64,000 bases of DNA, taken from NCBI RefSeq assembly GCF_026151205.1, contig NC_087080.1, positions 3,949,096 through 4,013,095 of the forward strand, written 5' to 3'. The notes under the pieces were generated by a model, which made no database searches, was not told the DNA's origin, and worked only from the letters and a program-made list of their open reading frames with translations. Below, piece after piece: positions 13,001 through 24,706 of this stretch. The translations under genes and the position numbers were made by a program. Origin of the DNA: Bolinopsis microptera (lineage: Eukaryota > Ctenophora > Tentaculata > Lobata > Bolinopsidae). Position 1 is the stretch's first letter, and the number at the start of each line of letters is the position of its first letter.

Positions 13001-16000
13001 TCCTCGCTAAGTTCAGTAACAACAGTGCAAGCAGCGGAGAGATGGTTCAACAACCCGCAAGGTGTCCCATCCGGAGTGTGGATGGGGCAAATGAAACCCC
13101 AAGCTTCCGGCCGGAGCTTTCGGACTGTTGTGGTACGCATTTCCGTAAAGAAAGCTCCTCTATGTATACATCTGATGGAAAAAGTGGCATTTTGAAAATT
13201 CAAGATATTCAACTCAGTGGATACAGCTTTTAATTGATGCATCAATTAATTAAAAAAATATATATCACTGAAATCAGGTGCTAAACTGACCTAAAATGAG
13301 AGAGCCAACGCTGGTAGTTCAGTTTGTCGCCCACAATAGCAAAACCAGATATTTGCTGCATGTCCAGTCCGGAATTAGATTTCAAGTTCCCTGTCGCCAG
13401 GAAGTAGTTGAGAGCGTGTCCAATATTGGGCAATCTAGCCAGCATTCTGATGTGGGAGGAGGTGATTGGTTAAGCATTCTGATGTGGGAGGAGGTGATTG
13501 GTTAAGAAGTTTTTACGAATATAGCTTGGAGGTGCAGGTTTCAATCAGAATCTTTAAAATCCGGTGTACGCAAAAAAATAAAGGTCAGAACAACAGAATA
13601 CTGATGTTCATAGATTTTAACCCAGCTATAGGAATGATCTAGAACTGGAAGCAACTAGTAGTAATATCACGCACTTGTTGACGACACTGTCAGTGGTTAC
13701 ATCCACAGGAGTTTCACTCATTTTCACTGCCTTCTCCATTTCTATCCGCAGTGTCCGCAGCCACACCTCGCACCTCTCCTTCAATAGAGCCAGGTACAGG
13801 TGCCCCCCCAACATCACCTCGTGCATCATGGGGTTGTCAGCTCCTTCTTCTGCGCATCTACCGTCTTTAAACGCGTACAGCTTCCTGCGGGTAAATGATG
13901 GTTGGCTACTTAATTTTACTTAATAGTGGGAACCAAATCTACTGTTATGTCATAGAAGTAGAGCTGTTAGCACGTTTACGTTGAACGTCCAAACTCCATA
14001 ACTCCACAGTCCACAGGGGATTCTCTCGAGCAGTGACAATAATTAAGGCACACACTTGAGAGTATCACTCACTTGACCATGAAAACGAGAAGGTTGAACT
14101 TGTCAAAGTTGTCGTTCAGATGGACCAGGACAAATTTCTTGAGCAAGACAACACAAACTTCCTCGTCAGTGTACCAGGCAGGCAACTCCAGTTTTATTCG
14201 GAACAGCTTGCCAAGGTAACAGCGAATCTGAGGAGGCAATTATCATCAAACATATTAGAAATGGAGTAAGATTAATTTTCTGGAAAAACCTTCCCAGATT
14301 AGATGACAAGAAATTAAATTTATGTTTGGTTATGATCTCGCATAAAATTGTATTTACCTGATCGTACGTTCCAGCCTCAGTTTGAGCAGTCCGTAACATG
14401 GAAGCAATTGAGTTACAGTAGACTTTGTCAGTCTCGTGTCCCTCAACCAATTCTTCAAATACCTGTTTAGAGTTTCTGTTAAGTGTACGTTGAGCATTCC
14501 CAATTTTAATGAACTCTTGAATCGCTGATTTAAGTCCAATACTTTCAAATTTAAGTGTAATTATATGCTCAATTAGCAGACAATCTAATTATGGCTTGTC
14601 GAGCCTGATAGCACAGCCCAAATAGAGGTCGCTATTGATCTGTACTATGAACAAAATTTGGTAACTGGATATTGCTGAACAGCACAAAAATCTACAACTC
14701 AATCTAATTACTACAAGTCCCTATTATAAAAATCTTACTGACAGTCAAAATATTCGCAGGCGCTGTTAGTATTTGTCACTTGGTTAATTTTTGTTTCAAT
14801 GCGCCGGTAAATTCTATTTGCGTGAAAAACGGTACCAATCCAAAGTTATTGGAAATCGAGGGATTCTTATAACTATGTATTCTAGAGTCTAAACATCAAC
14901 CTTCGATTATAAATCAGCTGAATTTGATTCGTGTGTCAACCTTATACTGTCCATCTATTAAGAGAAGTTTGAATTCCAACCACAATTACTGTATTCTAAT
15001 TTCTAATGTACGGTACAAACTAAATTTTTGGGGTTTTTTTTTCAAATCAATTGTAAGCTGAGTGTAAAAGTATAATTATTGGTCATCACAACAGTATGGA
15101 CTCAAAATGTAAAACGGTTACAAAAATACCTCCTTATCAGTAACAGCAAGTAAACTCTTCATAATCAGCACAACAGGGATAAAGTAGAGAGCTTTGTTGT
15201 GGGTGAAGTTCAAGATGACTTGTCCGTCACTGAGGTAGTGTAGAGTTTGTCGCTGAGAAGTCTGGTCTAACCTGACGCATCTTATCTGAGGGGGGTGGTT
15301 CAATTCAATATAATCACAAACTGTAATAAATTTCATCTGTAATGATAATCTGATTACATAATTTGATAATTGGCTTAAATTTAGGGTACATTTCCTCTAT
15401 AACCCCTGTGTTATGGTTAGAGCTGATAGCGGTACTGCGGTAGGGATTTGGTCCGTTAGGGATTTGGTCAACCAGCCGACCTCTTCTATTGTTGGCGGAC
15501 CAAGGGAGTGTACTGTAATACAGCACCGTCCCATAATATTTAATTGCAGATACTACAGCAGCTCTGTCTTATACCTGTAGGGCGAATTCAGTAAAGCAAG
15601 CCCCTTTGTTCTTGTAAGACGTTCTCTTTACCGTGTAAGGAAAATGTCTTCGTGGATTAACCAGCATCCTGGAGTAATTTGAGATAAAATGGAATACTAT
15701 TGAATGAAACGACGAAACCGCAGAATTATGAGGACTACCAGATCCTGGTGGAACCTAAGCGATCTATGATATCACGACAGGCCCTAGACGAAACGGGATT
15801 TAAGCTATCATTCTCCTCAGTGTTTCCCGAAAACCTAACATATTAAGTGTAACAACAAATTCGTGCTGAGAATTTTTAAAATTCAACACCCTAACCTGAC
15901 GACTTTCTCATTCCCGTTGATGACAAAGTACCCTCCCATCTCATTGTGGTCCTCCTTCCTCTTCACCAACTGATCCGGAGTGAGCCCTTGTAAGTTACAC

Positions 16001-18402
16001 ATATCAGACTGCACCATTATGGGAGCCATTCCCACGTGGCGCGTGAAACTGGACACCAGGGTATCCTCAACGTGTACATCCAACTGTGGAGACAATGGGG
16101 TGAACATTGAACAAGCACAAGGATGGGGGGGGTTTACGGCTATCGGCCGGTTAAAAGCCTATTGCTCCTATTTGCAAAGAGGTGAGCGGAAGGGAACAGG
16201 TACAGTAAAACCCTGATTTACCATGGAGTTTGGGGAAAGGTACTTAATCTGAAAGGGTATGATGATTAATCACCCTACACTTGAGTATCATGTGACTTAC
16301 TTAAAAACACATTCTCTAGATCGCCCTGAGGGACTACTAAAAATCCTACCCCTCTACTCTGACCCCAACCCTAACCTAATCCCTAACTGAAGTATATTCT
16401 AAAACCCTAACACTAACGAGAAATTATACCAACTTCCTTAAATGGTCATGTCATGTGATTGTGAGCGAAAGATTTTTTCGCCGATAACTCGCCAGGAGAG
16501 TATTTTAATTTTTAACCCATGTCATGTGGGATGATTCGGAATCAGCGTTTAAAATCGATTCAGATTAATTTCAACTATCGGGGGCCCTTTAGAAAAATCT
16601 CGAAGTTCGAGTGTATAGTGATTTAGCACACTCTGTTTGAAAACCCCGATAGGGCTGGCAGCTGGTAAAAATTGGCAAAAATTATGGTGAATACATGCAA
16701 TCATCCGTTTGCAGATAGCCTAGTCATAATTAGGGTGAACCGTGAATGTATGAGAACACCCGCTTACAGATAGCCTAGTCATAATTAAGGTGAATTACAT
16801 ACGAACGTCCGTTTGCAGATAGCCTAGTCATAATTAAGGTGAATCTATGCGAACGTCCGCTTACAGATAGCCTAAGCCTAGTCATAGGTCACTGGTCTAA
16901 CTCCTCTGATCCGAGATAACTGATAAGGCGGTGTAGGGTATCCTTGGCACTACGATCTAGAACACGTAATCTTTTCTGGAACTTCTAGTGGAGTTGCGGT
17001 GGAAATTTCAATTGTCCGCTTCGGTTTTGCTAATTGATATCTTATTTGTGATATGACTGCTTTGATTTAGATTAATTCGCGTATCCTTGATAGGTTCATG
17101 CATGTATTCTGCCAATATATTAGGATACGTTTTTCGCTTTAATAAGGTTCCATGTTTTTGCGTAATACATAGAATTAGAACGGCAGAGTACTGTGATTGA
17201 CTTTGATATTAAATTGGGCAATGGGCATGTAAATTGTACATTGTACATGTTGTTTAACGAAAGCTTCAGACGGTGCGGCAGTTTCCTAACTTTTCAACAA
17301 GCCTATCTAAACTTGATAAAGCACGTGCAAATAAACCAACTCACATCGATTTCCAAGTTTCCCTGATAAGTAGTCCCTCCCTCACGGCACTCCGATGGGT
17401 ACACTAACAGCTGCCTCGAGAATGAGTTCTTTTCGTTCACCATCGGCTTACTGAATGTCACCCGTTTGATTCGTAGTGTCACCTGCAGGTGACAATTAAA
17501 ATGTATACAATATACACTTCTAATTGAGATCGAGAAGTGTATATTGTCTTCTAAAGTTGGTAAAAATTTAAATGAAATGGATGGGATTGTCACCAATATA
17601 AACGAACATTAATTCAGCTTATTTAATTTTTTATTAATTCCCTCTAAGACCTTTAGAGAGCAGCCTCCTTTATATATTCATAATATTCTTATATATTTAT
17701 ATCATTCTTACCTTCTTGCCGTCAGCATTAAGCAGTTTCTCGGGCAGTAGATCCTGTACTGCATGCTCCAACCCAACACCCACTGTAAAGTTAAACGCCT
17801 CCTTGTGGGGTGCCAATAGTTTCCTGAAAACATCAATACATTTGTAACCAACCTAACCCAATCAATGCTCTAATGTTTTAGATTCAAAAGATATTGATTT
17901 CTAAAAGAAACGTGCAAAAAATTAAAAACCGGACTCATATATCACGAAAACATGTTGCAAGTTTCAATTTTATTAACTAATAATTTACCATCCCACTATT
18001 AGCATTAATGAAATGAAATGAGTGTTTATATCCCGCTCATATGATTAACCAACAACACAAGGAAGGTGGTTAACCATGTCAGAGCGGCTGACTGTGAGTG
18101 ATGTGAGCAAAATGTGTATATGTGAACAAAAGTAACAGGCAAAGACAAAATTAAAAGAAAATTAAAAGAAAATTAAAAGAAAATTAAAAGAAAGTTAAAA
18201 CAAAATTGAAACAAAATTAAAACAAAATTAAAACAAAATTAAAACAAATTAAAACAAAATTAAAACAAACAAAATTGATTGAATTCTTTAATTAAATTAA
18301 TTTTAATAACTTGATTAATAATTTGACTTACTCTAGGGTCGGGTTAGCTTTATCTGGGATATCTCCATAATTGTACAGGTGTTTGAAATCCTTTTCTTTC
18401 AT
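7025..18402 (-). CDS. POLR1B: DNA-directed RNA polymerase I subunit RPA2
   Basis: Second-largest subunit of nucleolar Pol I, which makes pre-rRNA. Exons in coding order: 18402-18332, 17823-17712, 17482-17345, 16083-15896, 15668-15575, 15285-15130, 14462-14358, 14227-14073, 13884-13675, 13446-13291, 13171-12986, 10159-9988, 9876-9742, 9648-8783, 8560-8421, 8269-8145, 8001-7831, 7646-7569, 7135-7025. All phases match; 1122 aa, close to animal POLR1B. Landmarks: fork region around 463-523 ([20 protein letters not shown]), GYDMEDAM and [12 protein letters not shown] in the 866-nt exon, and a C-terminal zinc site split over the last two exons (VCKTCG ... KCRLC). The protein resembles Pol I more than Pol II or III forms (e.g. 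[16 protein letters not shown]). The start is the ATG in the first recognised exon; that exon also has an in-frame acceptor at 18421, so a further 5' coding exon is possible. Confidence 0.95.
10237..12792. mobile_element. non-autonomous DNA element, G-run inverted-repeat ends (copy 1)
   Basis: Lies in the POLR1B intron between exons 11 and 12. The left end reads G8 then TGTCATGTCCGTCTATGTCC; the right end is the near-exact inverse and finishes in C9, giving terminal inverted repeats of about 28 bp. TATAAT flanks both sides (10231-10236 and 12793-12798), a 6-bp target duplication. Inside each end are arrays built on GTCCG: 20-bp units on the left, 10-bp units at about 12610-12735. The middle is a G/A-rich array. 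A 36-nt block beginning CCTATGTCCTGTCC sits in the same orientation near both ends. No transposase is encoded. A shorter copy lies at 44822-46725. The superfamily is unknown. Confidence 0.85.
10450..12475. repeat. GGA/GAGGAT purine minisatellite, about 2 kb
   Basis: The plus strand is almost all G and A, made of GAGGA, GGATGGCTGA, GGACTGAGGA and GACCCAGGA variants. It forms the body of the element at 10237-12792. In POLR1B pre-mRNA, which is read from the other strand, it appears as a long UCCUCC-rich pyrimidine tract. Long Ser/Pro open frames across it are by-products of the repeat. Confidence 0.9.
13441..13504. repeat. 32-bp tandem duplication of a splice acceptor
   Basis: Two perfect 32-bp copies (13441-13472 and 13473-13504). 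Read on the minus strand, each holds the pyrimidine-rich tract and CAG acceptor of POLR1B exon 10. Only the inner copy joins exon sequence in frame at 13446; the outer copy would add 32 nt and shift the frame. Confidence 0.85.
16685..16886. repeat. tandem repeat of about 57 bp, four copies, in POLR1B intron
   Basis: Four imperfect units share the core GCAGATAGCCTAGTCATAAT followed by TAAGGTGAA. They lie in the intron between exons 3 and 4 of POLR1B. The same intron holds, at about 16203-16225, a solitary ACAGTAAAACCCTGATTTAC that resembles the end of the element at 23060-24119. Confidence 0.8.
18141..18270. repeat. A-rich simple repeat
   Basis: About twelve copies of an AAAATTAAAAG or AAAATTAAAAC unit in POLR1B intron 1, just upstream of exon 2 in transcript order. 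Confidence 0.8.
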
Positions 18403-18595
18403 ATCAACATTTGTTGTCTTGCTAAAATACATGCATTTGTTAATCGATTAAAACTATAAGAAATTATGGAGTATGCAGCATCTAAAGTATATAAATATTA
18501 ACTATCATTTTACAAATTTACAAACGACTAGCACTTCAATGGTTTATCAAAGCAACAGATTCTACATAAAGTTATCGTTCCATACACAATATCAT

Positions 18596-19585
18596 ACATA
18601 CATGTTACATGTTACATGGCCTGGTAAGGTCTCCTCCTAGTCGTTGGAGTGGCCTGCATCACACACATCGCGTTGGCGGCGTAACATATGTCTCCACTGT
18701 ACTCGGTTGGTAGCCAAAGCTTCTGTTGTGTCGTTGTCGATGTTTTCAACACCTGTAAACTTAGCAGCATCTTCGAGTACGCAGGACTTCCAGTTCTTAC
18801 GGGGTCTTCCCCTTGACCTCTTTCCATAATTTGGCTTCCAGTTCAACAGAAACCTCGGTAGTCTAGAGTCTGGCATTCTAACCACATGTCCATACCAACG
18901 TAGCCTGGCAGGCGCAGCACTGATGAAAGTCTCAACTGACTTGATGCCAGCCCTCCTAAGAACTTCGTCGTTGGTCACATGAAAGAACCATTTAATCCTA
19001 AGGATCCTTCTCAAGGAGGTTTGATGGAAAACCTCGAAAAGTATCATCTGCTTTTTGGTGGTGTTCCAGACTTCAGCTCTATACAACAAGATGGTGAGGA
19101 CAGCAGCCCTATAGATCCTGATTTTGGTTGGAGTCTTTATAGTTCTGCTATTCAAAATGTTCCAGAGCTGATGAAAGGCGCCATTAGCCTTCTGGATACG
19201 GACATCCAGGTCTCTGTTGATTGTCCCATCCCCACTGATAGTTGCACCCAGGTAGACAAAGTTGCTAACCTGCTCGACGGGTTCACCCTCAACCGACAGC
19301 TCAATACAATCATCCTTGATGAAAGGTCGCTGGGAGGCGCACTTGCTTACAGCCATGCATTGGGTCTTCTTTGCATTTATTCTGAGCCCAGCGTAGGAGC
19401 TGTAATGAACTAATAGATCAGTTGATTCCTGTAGGCCTTCCCCTGAGTTGTCCATAATAGCCATGTCATCAGCATAATCGGTGTCCAGAATGACCTTTTC
19501 CTCGACCGTCTTCATCTCTTTCTGCAGCACTGCGCCTTGACTGATGATCTTGTTGGTCTCAGCCAGAAATGCAGAAACGTTTAGG
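18596..19585 (-). mobile_element. 5'-truncated LINE with reverse transcriptase 3' part
   Basis: An open frame of about 300 codons ending at 18637 (minus strand) encodes the end of a LINE reverse transcriptase. It has the catalytic YADDMAIMD, then INAKKTQCM, FVYLGATISGDG, ILLYRAEVWN and the late motif LRWYGHVVRMPDSRLP with RSRGRPRKNW. The endonuclease and front half of the RT are missing. CACAATATCAT occurs at 18585-18595 and 19586-19596, an 11-bp target duplication. The 3' tail holds short ACATGT/ATGT repeats like those after the second copy at 61985-62905. It sits about 190 bp upstream of the POLR1B start, in the same orientation. The clade is not settled. Confidence 0.85.
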
Positions 19586-19596
19586 CACAATATCAT

Positions 19597-20577
19597 TCAA
19601 TAAAAATAAAATAAAATTAGTCTCTGCCCAATTAAGTTAAGTTTTTCAAAATATTCTTTTTATTTCTGTCCGGCTATTCACATTTTTGACTTACAACTCC
19701 TGGGTTTCATGTGTGAGCACAGAAATGTACCCACAGTACCCTTGGGTTAGAATGTTAGAATGAATCGCTAGTCATTAGTCGTTAGTCGTTAGTAATTCAA
19801 GGTGGTTATGAGGCACATTGCGGTTGTTCACATATTACGTAATCAGCTGAGGGGGGGGGGGGGGGTGGTTTCCAAATGATTACGCTAGTGTAATTTTGAC
19901 ACAATAGCTATGTGTAAAACTGATTACGGAGGAGGTTAGTTAGTAATGAGGTGGTTATGAGCACATTAAGGTAGAACATGGTAACAATTTTGTGTTTCAA
20001 TACATTTCACACACAAAAGGGTGTGTACACTACAATCTAAGAATCTACCGATACCATCTAATTGTGATTTGTGACTAAAGTGACTGTATTTCAATCTGAT
20101 CAGGGATTGCGATTTGCGATCGAGCTCGATGAGTCATTAGTAATGCATTTGCCACGTTTCACAATATTGATAATGAACTTTTTGGGTTTATTTTCTGAAG
20201 GACAAAATTGTTCGATATGTGTTTTACGAAAAAACAACTGGTAGTACAGATAACGGACAACGGTACGAAATAGTGCGGCAGTAGATTAGGTACAAAGTGC
20301 GATTCCGCACTGCATTTGAAATCAAACCAGCGATGATAGTACATACAGATCCCTTTTATTGATATATCAAGATTTCAAAGGATTTTGGACATTATATTTG
20401 AGTTCCACTAGGTGTCATTTATGGCTGACCAACCTTTTCAAGCTTTTGCACTTGTCTTTATGCCCAATTTTGCCATTTTACCACCTTTATTGTTTGTGAA
20501 ATATCATTGATTCCAGATCCAGAAATATCTTAAATTTATAGTTGATCCGAAAAACAACAAAAGTAAAAACTAACAAC
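19597..20577. other. intergenic, no gene
   Basis: AT-rich, with a G15-type run at about 19852-19865. The first ~120 bp resemble sequence beside the POLR1B pseudogene at 31560-31630 and so are probably old POLR1B 5' flank. No coding frame is recognised. Confidence 0.5.
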
Positions 20578-22033
20578 GGGGGGGGGGGGGGGGGGGCCAA
20601 TGGCATAAAATGGCATAAAATGGAGACTTTTTCTATGGAGAAAATGGAAAAACCCATGAGTAATTCTCCATTTTCTCCATTTTATGCCATGAATTTTGTC
20701 TTCGAAATTTCATCTTTAACACCATTTAACACCTAAATTGGACATCCTAACATATTTATTTACGCTTACTAGGGGCGTAACAAGCTTATGAAAGCTCATA
20801 GTAGGCTACTAGATGCTTATACTAGGTTAGTAGAGGCACACTTCAGGCAAACTCATAATTACTCAAGCCTAGTGTAAAGTTATTTCTACAGGCTACAGCA
20901 GGAGTGAGTAATAGGGGAGAGTAATAGGCACTGAGAAGTGAGACCTACATCCTCGAAAGTCGAAACAAGCTCGCACTGCAAAGGGGAGGCCTGCCTTCCG
21001 AGATCGCATTACCAGGGGGAAGCCTCGAGTCCAAATTTGTGTATCGACTATCGAGGGGTAGGTGCAGACTTCGATAAACCGAAAAACCAAAAAAATATTT
21101 TCGGCTAATAATGAAGAGGGTAGCATAAAACGTGGAGAAAAGTGGTTTTTAGAAAAACTTTGAAACATTTTGACTTAGAAAATTTTCGGCCCGAGTCATT
21201 CTCGATACGTACCTCTCGTATCGAGAGCTCCCGATTCCGAGCTCGTGTTGCAAAGGGGAGGCCTGCCTTCCGAGATCGCATTACCAGGGGGAAGCCTCGA
21301 GTCCAAATTTGTGTATCGACTATCGAGGGGTACGTGCAGACTTCGATAAACCGAAAAACCAAAAAAATATTTTCGGCTAATAATGAAGAGGGTAGCATAA
21401 AACGTGGAGAAAAGTGGTTTTTAGAAAAACTTTGAAACATTTTGACTTAGAAAATTTTCGGCCCGAGTCATTCTCGATACGTACCTCTCGTATCGAGAGC
21501 TCCCGATTCCGAGCTCGTGTTGCAAAGGGGAGGCCTACCTTCCGAGATCGCATTACCAGGGGGCAATTGTGTACCGAGGGGTAATTTTTTCTGAAAACCG
21601 CTTTTCTCCACGTTTCATGCTACCCTGTTCATTATTTGCCGAGAATATCTTTTTCCCCTCGATACACAATTTTGGACTCGAGGTAATGCGATCTCGGAAG
21701 GCAGGCCTCCCCTTTGCAACACGAGCTCGGAATCGGGAGCTCTCGATACGGGATGTACGTATCGAAAAAGACTCGGACCGAAAATTTTCTAAGTCAACAT
21801 TTTTCAAAGTTTTTCTGAAAACCACTTTTCTCCATGTTTCATGATACTCTGTTCATTATTGGCCGAAAATATCTTTTTTAAAAATAATTTTTCTCGAAAT
21901 TCTAAATTTTTCAGGTTTTCAATGGCATAAAATGGCATGAAATGGAGACTATTTCTATGGAGAAAATGGAAAAACCTATGAGTAATTCTCCATTTTCTCC
22001 ATTTATGCCATTGCCCCCCCCCCCCCCCCCCCC
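20578..22033. mobile_element. G-run/C-run bounded element with hairpin ends
   Basis: Begins with a G run of about 18 and ends with a C run of similar length. TAACAAC flanks both sides (20571-20577 and 22034-22040), a 7-bp target duplication. Just inside each end is an imperfect hairpin of about 100 bp built from ATGGCATAAAATGG and its inverse. The interior has two direct 272-bp copies, a partial third and an inverted copy (see 20966-21890). No transposase frame; the open frames of about 90 codons are products of the repeats. Its G-run ends recall the elements at 10237 and 44822. Confidence 0.75.
20966..21890. repeat. 272-bp direct repeats plus inverted copy
   Basis: The landmark GGGGAGGCCT recurs at about 20983, 21255 and 21527, an exact 272-bp spacing. 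From about 21590 the same sequence runs in reverse orientation to about 21890. A related fragment (ATTTTCGGCTCATAATG) lies at about 23351. Confidence 0.85.
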
Positions 22034-22330
22034 TAACAACTTATTTTGTGTTATAGTCCAAATTCTACATGTACTGGGTCAGTAACTGATTTTTTGGATT
22101 TACGTTCTATGTATGATATATACAACTGTGTCGAATCAAGGCAAAAGAATCCCGCAGTGATGACGTCAAGACAAACTTGAGTAATCCGAATTGTGGTGGA
22201 ATTTGAGGACAGATTTGCCATCGAAATGGAAACTTTCCTCCTAATTTTACTTCCGGTGACAAATCGGTGCCCAACAGTTACCCATAGTTGTGCAATGTGC
22301 ATTGTGCAAAATAGTGAATAGTTTGGTGAG

Positions 22331-22547
22331 GGGGGGGGGGGGGGGGGGGGGAGGAGAGGAGAGTGGGTGCTTCCTTAATTTTATATCACCGATAGCGAAA
22401 ATGGCGAAATAATTACAAATTAAGGAATTTATCTTAACAACTTATCAATAGCATTTTCCCCCTTTTTCGCCACAGTGAAACTCCGAAAGTTTTGGAATAA
22501 ATGGCGAACGATGAAGACCCACCCGTAGCCCCCCCCCCCCCCCCCCT
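22331..22547. repeat. short segment between G run and C run
   Basis: A G21-type run, about 180 bp of unique AT-rich sequence, then a C15-type run. The layout mimics the larger G/C-bounded elements, but I find no matching flank duplication and only weak end symmetry. It could be a degraded relative or chance. Confidence 0.4.
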
Positions 22548-23059
22548 CCACCCCGGGCCCTCTTCTACCTATTTTAAAATACTTAAAAGACTAGGAAGTA
22601 GGAATTTAAAGCTTAGATGGTATGAACCAGAGATCAGATAAACTCAGATTGTTTTCACTTCACATGTCATTTCATGTTTTCTTAACCTTTACTCCTTTAC
22701 CTTGTCATGCATGTAATTGTAAGTATTCGTACGTCTGAATTCAAATTCTGTTTCCAGTTTTTGTTGGAACAAAATTGAGATGATTATTAATACATCCATA
22801 ACTAGGTTTATTTCTGGCACGTGACAGTTGTCGTGTAACATTTTTGACCGCTGCTAGATCAAAATAGCAGATGCTAAAGTTGTTTACAAATTGTATACCA
22901 ATTACCAGCTAATTGCATTATTATGACTGAATTGTTTACTTTGCACTGCTTTTAATAACTTATTAATATCGGCACTTAATCTTGTGCCGTGTATATTCGT
23001 TATGCGATTATTATCTGGGCACCTAGAAGCTGTGTACCCTTCCTCCTGTTATTTTGGTA

Positions 23060-24119
23060 CAGTAAAACCCCGATTTACCGACAAGGTCAAAAGGAAATCG
23101 CGGCACGTGCAGAATCGCGATTTTTCCCATTCTCGCAACAAATCGCGATTTTTGACGTTTGCCGAGACAAATCGCGATTTTATCAGATCCTCGCGACAAA
23201 TTGCGATTATTCCATTTCCAGTTCTCTGAGGACCAAATTTGCGCATTCTCCTTTAAATCCGAGGGCCAAATATCGAGGGCCAATATCACGTTCTTTATAA
23301 TTATATGGAACTAATCACATCTACAGCCTTCCGAATGTAGGTACGGACCGAAAAATTATTTTCGGCTCATAATGCTCAGTGTAGCATGGAAAGTGCCTCA
23401 ATATGTAAGTTACTCCCTTGTTTCTATATAAATATAACTTTCATAATAATTCTTACGTAATCATTACGTAAGATTACATTTTGGTAGTTAAAACGGTCCA
23501 AAAGTATGAAATCGCTCAGTCAAAGCATACTTCAATTCAATTCTGAGTGCCCCTCATGTATCTAATAGTAATACTTGATATAGCATATCTATTATGGGAG
23601 TATGGGGGAGAGAGAGAGAACGAGAATAGGAGAGATGAGAGACACTTTAGTATCACATTTGGGTCACAAAATCATCAATTAAACCACTTACCACCGGCCG
23701 ATTAAAAAACTTAGGCTCTTGGGCTTCGTCAGAGTTTTGTGGGTACTGTACTGAAAAAACCAGCCACGTACCTCTTACCGTTTTCTAACTTGACAATATT
23801 TCAATCGTAGGCATCATGAAGAAGAGTCTGTTTAGATCTTAACACTACTCAGTATACACTTCAGATTATTAATATATATGCTATTGTTTTGCCTGACGAG
23901 CCTGTCGCTCCCTAATCTTTCTATACTAACAAGCTAGTTGACGAATTCATGACATCTAACTTAGCTCTGCAAATACATTATCTTTCGCCGCAAATTCACC
24001 GCGATTTTGCCTAGGTTGATTTTTGGCCTAAATAATCGCGATTTTCTTTTGTCCTTGTTTACCGAGGAATGTTTTGATAAATTGGGGTTTGCAATTGTTA
24101 TCTGGGCGCGGTTTCACTG
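23060..24119. mobile_element. Tc1/mariner- or pogo-like non-autonomous element
   Basis: The left end CAGTAAAACCCCGATTTACC follows TA; the right end GGTTTCACTG precedes TA. The ends are inverted but imperfect: both continue into a CGGTAAA or TTTACCG block, then GGTCAAAAG or GGACAAAAG and an ATCGCG stretch. A TA duplication with CAGT-type ends is typical of Tc1/mariner/pogo. The left part holds four AAATCGCGATTT-type repeats at 23090-23205. No transposase frame is present. Confidence 0.6.
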
Positions 24120-24635
24120 TAGTAAAACCGCCTTTATAAGCTTTGTAAGCTTTGTAAGGTAGATGGTAATCATATCCTATGCTCACCAATTATAGTCATT
24201 ATCCAGTCAACTTTTATCATGCATTCACAATCTACCTACTAGGCTTTTGTCATAAGGAACTCGTTATATTATAACGTGCTAAATTCGCGCTGTCAACATG
24301 GTTAAGGTTTAATATTCTTTGAAGCTATAATACAAAGCCTCCCGAACCATTTAAATCAAAGTAATAGATAGATTCATTTAATGAATTCGATAAGATTCCT
24401 TCTATCTAGACCACCTGTAATTTCATTGGATCATAATCTTAAATTCTTGATTTTGAAAGCTGATAAAATCAAAGATTAGGCGTTCCAAGAATCAGAAAAA
24501 AATTTTTTTCTTTGATAAGTTGATTATAATGGCGAAAGGAAGAAAGCGAATTATAGCTCAAAGATAAATCCTTCAAAGAGAATTCCTGTTAAGGTTAATT
24601 ATCGTGACTGATACTAAATGGACCTTATTCTTGCA

Positions 24636-24644
24636 TATATAAAA
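24636..24644 (+). promoter_or_regulatory. TATA box candidate
   Basis: TATATAAAA about 63-71 bp upstream of the receptor ATG at 24707. Spacing fits a TATA-driven start with a short 5' UTR. This is inference from sequence only. Confidence 0.45.
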
Positions 24645-24706
24645 CCGCAGCGCAGCCTCGAGCAGCCTTCAATTGTAACTGATGTGCAAGTTCTCTCCCT
24701 CTCTCG

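Noticed and set aside
18979-19413. 144-codon plus-strand frame
   Set aside because: Shadow of the minus-strand LINE reverse transcriptase, whose motifs are clear.
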